DNA from: Paracoccaceae bacterium
GTDB lineage: Bacteria > Pseudomonadota > Alphaproteobacteria > Rhodobacterales > Rhodobacteraceae
Assembly: GCA_030065075.1 (NCBI GenBank)
Contig: JASJDQ010000005.1
Span: forward strand, 1 to 35,476
Length of the DNA stretch: 35,476 nt
Reading direction: 5' to 3'
Below the pieces are notes generated by a model that did no database searches, was not told the DNA's origin, and saw nothing but the letters and a program-made list of their open reading frames with translations. Below, one piece after another: positions 33,731 through 35,476 of the stretch (positions are counted from its first letter, which is position 1; each line of letters opens with the position of its first letter). A program made the translations under genes and the position numbers.

Positions 33731-34335
33731 GACCGTCGCACGTCCCAGGCGTCGATCCAGGACCCGATGCTCCAGGCTTCGCCGCCATCCCAGCGCTCGC
33801 ATGTCGCGATTTCACCGTCCAGTCCGGTGAGGTCGAAGTAGAGATGCGTCTCGCCCACCGCCAGCGCTTCGGGAAACTCACCTTTGACCGCGCTGCAGGT
33901 CGCGGTTTCCGCTTCGGTCACGCGAAAGGGGATGCCGTTTATTTCTGTAGCGGCCCCCAGGGCAGGCCGGAACCCTTTGGGCCAGGCAGAGCGGGGAAGT
34001 GTCCGCTCAAGCGCATAATCGCCCTCATCGACGCTGAGCCAGTAGCCATCGCCCTGCTCGTTCAGACACCAGAATTCGTCCCACCAGCCGCGGCCATAGT
34101 CGAACTGCGCTTGGCCCACCGGCAGATAGAACTGGCCCGTGACTTCGATCTGAACACCGAGTTCGACCATGGACGGCGCGTCCTGAATCACACCGCCCGA
34201 TCCGGCCAGACGAAAGACATCATCTTCCAATACCGAGGTCGACCCGCAGTGCTCGCAGGTTATCATGCGCGTCTTATCGAACTGCCGGAAGAGCGCGGCG
34301 CCGCAGTTTTCGCAACTATGCTTGGACTGGGTCAA
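33727..34335 (-). CDS. Zinc-ribbon DUF4178-like protein
   Basis: A protein of about 202 residues with two CxxCG knuckles (residues 8-12 and 27-31), then a DUF4178-like domain (QFDYGRGWWDEFWCLNEQGD, YWLSVDEGDYALER) related in layout to the next gene's product, but with no membrane helix. The frame is open to 34539, but that reaches into the divergent DUF3228 gene. No ATG suits; TTG 34335 keeps both zinc knuckles and avoids the overlap, so I use it with caution. It is the first gene of the five-gene operon; its stop overlaps the next start. Confidence 0.75.
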   Translation of the reverse strand: MTQSKHSCENCGAALFRQFDKTRMITCEHCGSTSVLEDDVFRLAGSGGVIQDAPSMVELGVQIEVTGQFYLPVGQAQFDYGRGWWDEFWCLNEQGDGYWLSVDEGDYALERTLPRSAWPKGFRPALGAATEINGIPFRVTEAETATCSAVKGEFPEALAVGETHLYFDLTGLDGEIATCERWDGGEAWSIGSWIDAWDVRRS

Positions 34336-34429
34336 TGGAATGCTGCGTAAATCGAGGTGCTCCCAAGATGAATCAGCTTGCAGCAAAGGGCAACCGTCTG
34401 GATAGAAGATCCATGGCAGGAGGACACAC

Positions 34430-34996
34430 ATGCGCATCGCGATAACCGACTTCGCATTGCGGAACTGGCAGGAGGGCGCCAGCACCAAGATCGAAGGCAT
34501 GACACCTGACGAATTGGTGAAGCTCTGCAACGCGGCCACGCGCCCTTTGGCGGAGGGCTATGCCCCCTTTTGCAAGCACCTGTTCCTTGAAAATACCTCG
34601 CCGACGAAGGCCGCCTTTGCCGAGATCACGGAGGCGACGCAGCCCTATCTGCGATCGGGCTATGTGGCGCGTCGGGAAGGCGAACGCGCGGTTCTGGAAC
34701 GCTGGTTCGAGGGGCTTGAGGCGACGCGGGCCGCATGGCTGGACGTGATCCTTTACAGCTACGACCAGCTTCTGAAAGAGGCCGCAGATTTTACTGAAGA
34801 ACAGGACGTGCCCGACTGCGACTGGGGCATCGTGTCGATCATTGGTGTGCTGGAACCGGTCGAGCCGCCGATGCCACCGATCACGCAGATGCGGAACGCA
34901 TTGGGCCGAGAAGCCGGGGGGTCGGGCGTGGCACTGGACCCGGAGGCCTATGACCAGGCGGTCGCCTTTTGGGACCGACACGCGGCCATTCGGTAG
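34430..34996 (+). CDS. DUF3228 family protein
   Basis: A 188-residue soluble protein of the DUF3228 type: IAITDFALRNWQEGASTKIEG, PLAEGYAPFCKHLFLENTSP, YLRSGYVARREGERAVLERWF, LDVILYSYDQLLKE, and DCDWGIVSIIGVLEPVEPPMPPITQMRN near the end. The start ATG 34430 is preceded by GGAGGA with 6-7 nt spacing. Divergent from the zinc-ribbon gene (94 bp apart), and its stop directly abuts the trhO stop. Biochemical role unknown; it could be unrelated to the polyamine-type operon. Confidence 0.88.
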   Translation: MRIAITDFALRNWQEGASTKIEGMTPDELVKLCNAATRPLAEGYAPFCKHLFLENTSPTKAAFAEITEATQPYLRSGYVARREGERAVLERWFEGLEATRAAWLDVILYSYDQLLKEAADFTEEQDVPDCDWGIVSIIGVLEPVEPPMPPITQMRNALGREAGGSGVALDPEAYDQAVAFWDRHAAIR

Positions 34997-35476
34997 CTAA
35001 CCTCCGATATGGGCCTCTCCCCGCGCCCTGGCCAGTGTGATCTGTTTCTGGCGCTCGCGAAACCGGGCTCTGTCGTCCTCGCTGGTTTCCTCGATGCATT
35101 GCGGGCAAGAGACGCCCAATTCGAAGTGCGGGCTGGCCTTGTCCGCCTCGGACAAAGGGCGGCGGCAGGCATGGCAGAGGTCGTAAGAGCCTTCTTCCAG
35201 CCCATGGCCCACGGACACACGCTGGTCGAACACGAAGCATTCGCCCCGCCAGGTGCTGTCTTCTTCCGGGATCTCTTCCAGATACTTGAGAATCCCGCCT
35301 TTCAGATGAAACACGTCCTCGACGCCTTCGCCGATCAGATAGTTGGTCGCCTTCTCGCAGCGAATGCCACCGGTGCAAAACATCGCCAGCGGCTTGGCTT
35401 TGTCGGCGCTCGCCAGTTCGTTCGCGAACGCCTCGAATTCTCTGAAACTGTCGGTGCGCGGGTCGATCGCATTCGG
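34997..35476 (-). CDS. trhO: tRNA uridine(34) hydroxylase TrhO (rhodanese-related), N-terminus outside window
   Basis: The last 159 codons of a rhodanese-related protein (YceA/TrhO) that hydroxylates U34 of tRNA using oxygen. The frame is open to the window edge. The rhodanese active-site loop [14 protein letters not shown] has the catalytic Cys, followed by [19 protein letters not shown] and the TrhO-specific [18 protein letters not shown], then a four-Cys zinc-like motif (CHACRRPL and CPQCIEE). This matches the C-terminal half of family members. The stop TAG touches the DUF3228 stop back to back (TAG then CTA). Confidence 0.93.
   Translation of the reverse strand, partial: PNAIDPRTDSFREFEAFANELASADKAKPLAMFCTGGIRCEKATNYLIGEGVEDVFHLKGGILKYLEEIPEEDSTWRGECFVFDQRVSVGHGLEEGSYDLCHACRRPLSEADKASPHFELGVSCPQCIEETSEDDRARFRERQKQITLARARGEAHIGG

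Overview
The window is ordinary-looking chromosome of a GC-rich alphaproteobacterium, most likely family Rhodobacteraceae (roseobacter group). The evidence is gene content and order (arsC-pyrD-DUF952, YqgE next to a free-standing DsbD-alpha protein, pyrB with a zinc-less pyrC', rsmE and gshA close together, gyrB) plus many 4-bp ATGA/GTGA/TTGA gene overlaps. Genus cannot be fixed by eye. I see no tRNA, rRNA, CRISPR, phage or IS element.

Left part (1-6370): the 3' end of a probable thioesterase overlaps a MATE exporter. Convergent to it is a minus-strand operon DUF952 > pyrD > arsC, then a secreted 5'-nucleotidase-type phosphoesterase, YqgE/AlgH, and a divergent periplasmic DsbD-alpha-like protein. 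Middle-left (6372-16318) is one long run of minus-strand genes. Pyrimidine and lipid genes come first (pyrB > tail-anchored unknown > pyrC' > plsY > small unknown > uracil-DNA glycosylase > moaB), followed by an RND efflux adaptor and permease. The pyrC' product has lost the zinc-binding residues of dihydroorotase, so it is probably a structural partner of PyrB. The glycosylase lacks three of the four cysteines expected for an iron-sulfur cluster.

16360-19126 is a compact plus-strand operon: a GbsR/MarR regulator, a four-helix membrane protein, a DCC-type thiol oxidoreductase, a DUF4166 protein and an unrecognised 261-residue protein. An identical 20-bp near-palindrome occurs at the promoter and again across the start codon of the second gene, which suggests an autoregulated, poorly described system. 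19309-25953 holds gshA, two unknowns and rsmE on the minus strand; ubiA starts only 9 nt from rsmE in the opposite direction and is followed by an inner-membrane-anchored OmpA-domain protein and a coiled-coil membrane protein.

25954-28867 is gyrB with a good promoter and a perfect 9-bp inverted repeat between the -10 box and the ribosome binding site, then an intergenic palindromic repeat. 28868-30527 has a small secreted protein, aroQ, and an ArsR/SRPBCC pair whose whole intergenic region is a 32-bp palindrome. 30529-34335 is a five-gene minus-strand operon: two zinc-ribbon/DUF4178 proteins, a 53-residue membrane protein, DUF350 and a membrane-fused spermidine-synthase-like enzyme. It is the best candidate in the window for an uncharacterised membrane/polyamine system. 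The window closes with a DUF3228 protein and the 3' part of trhO.
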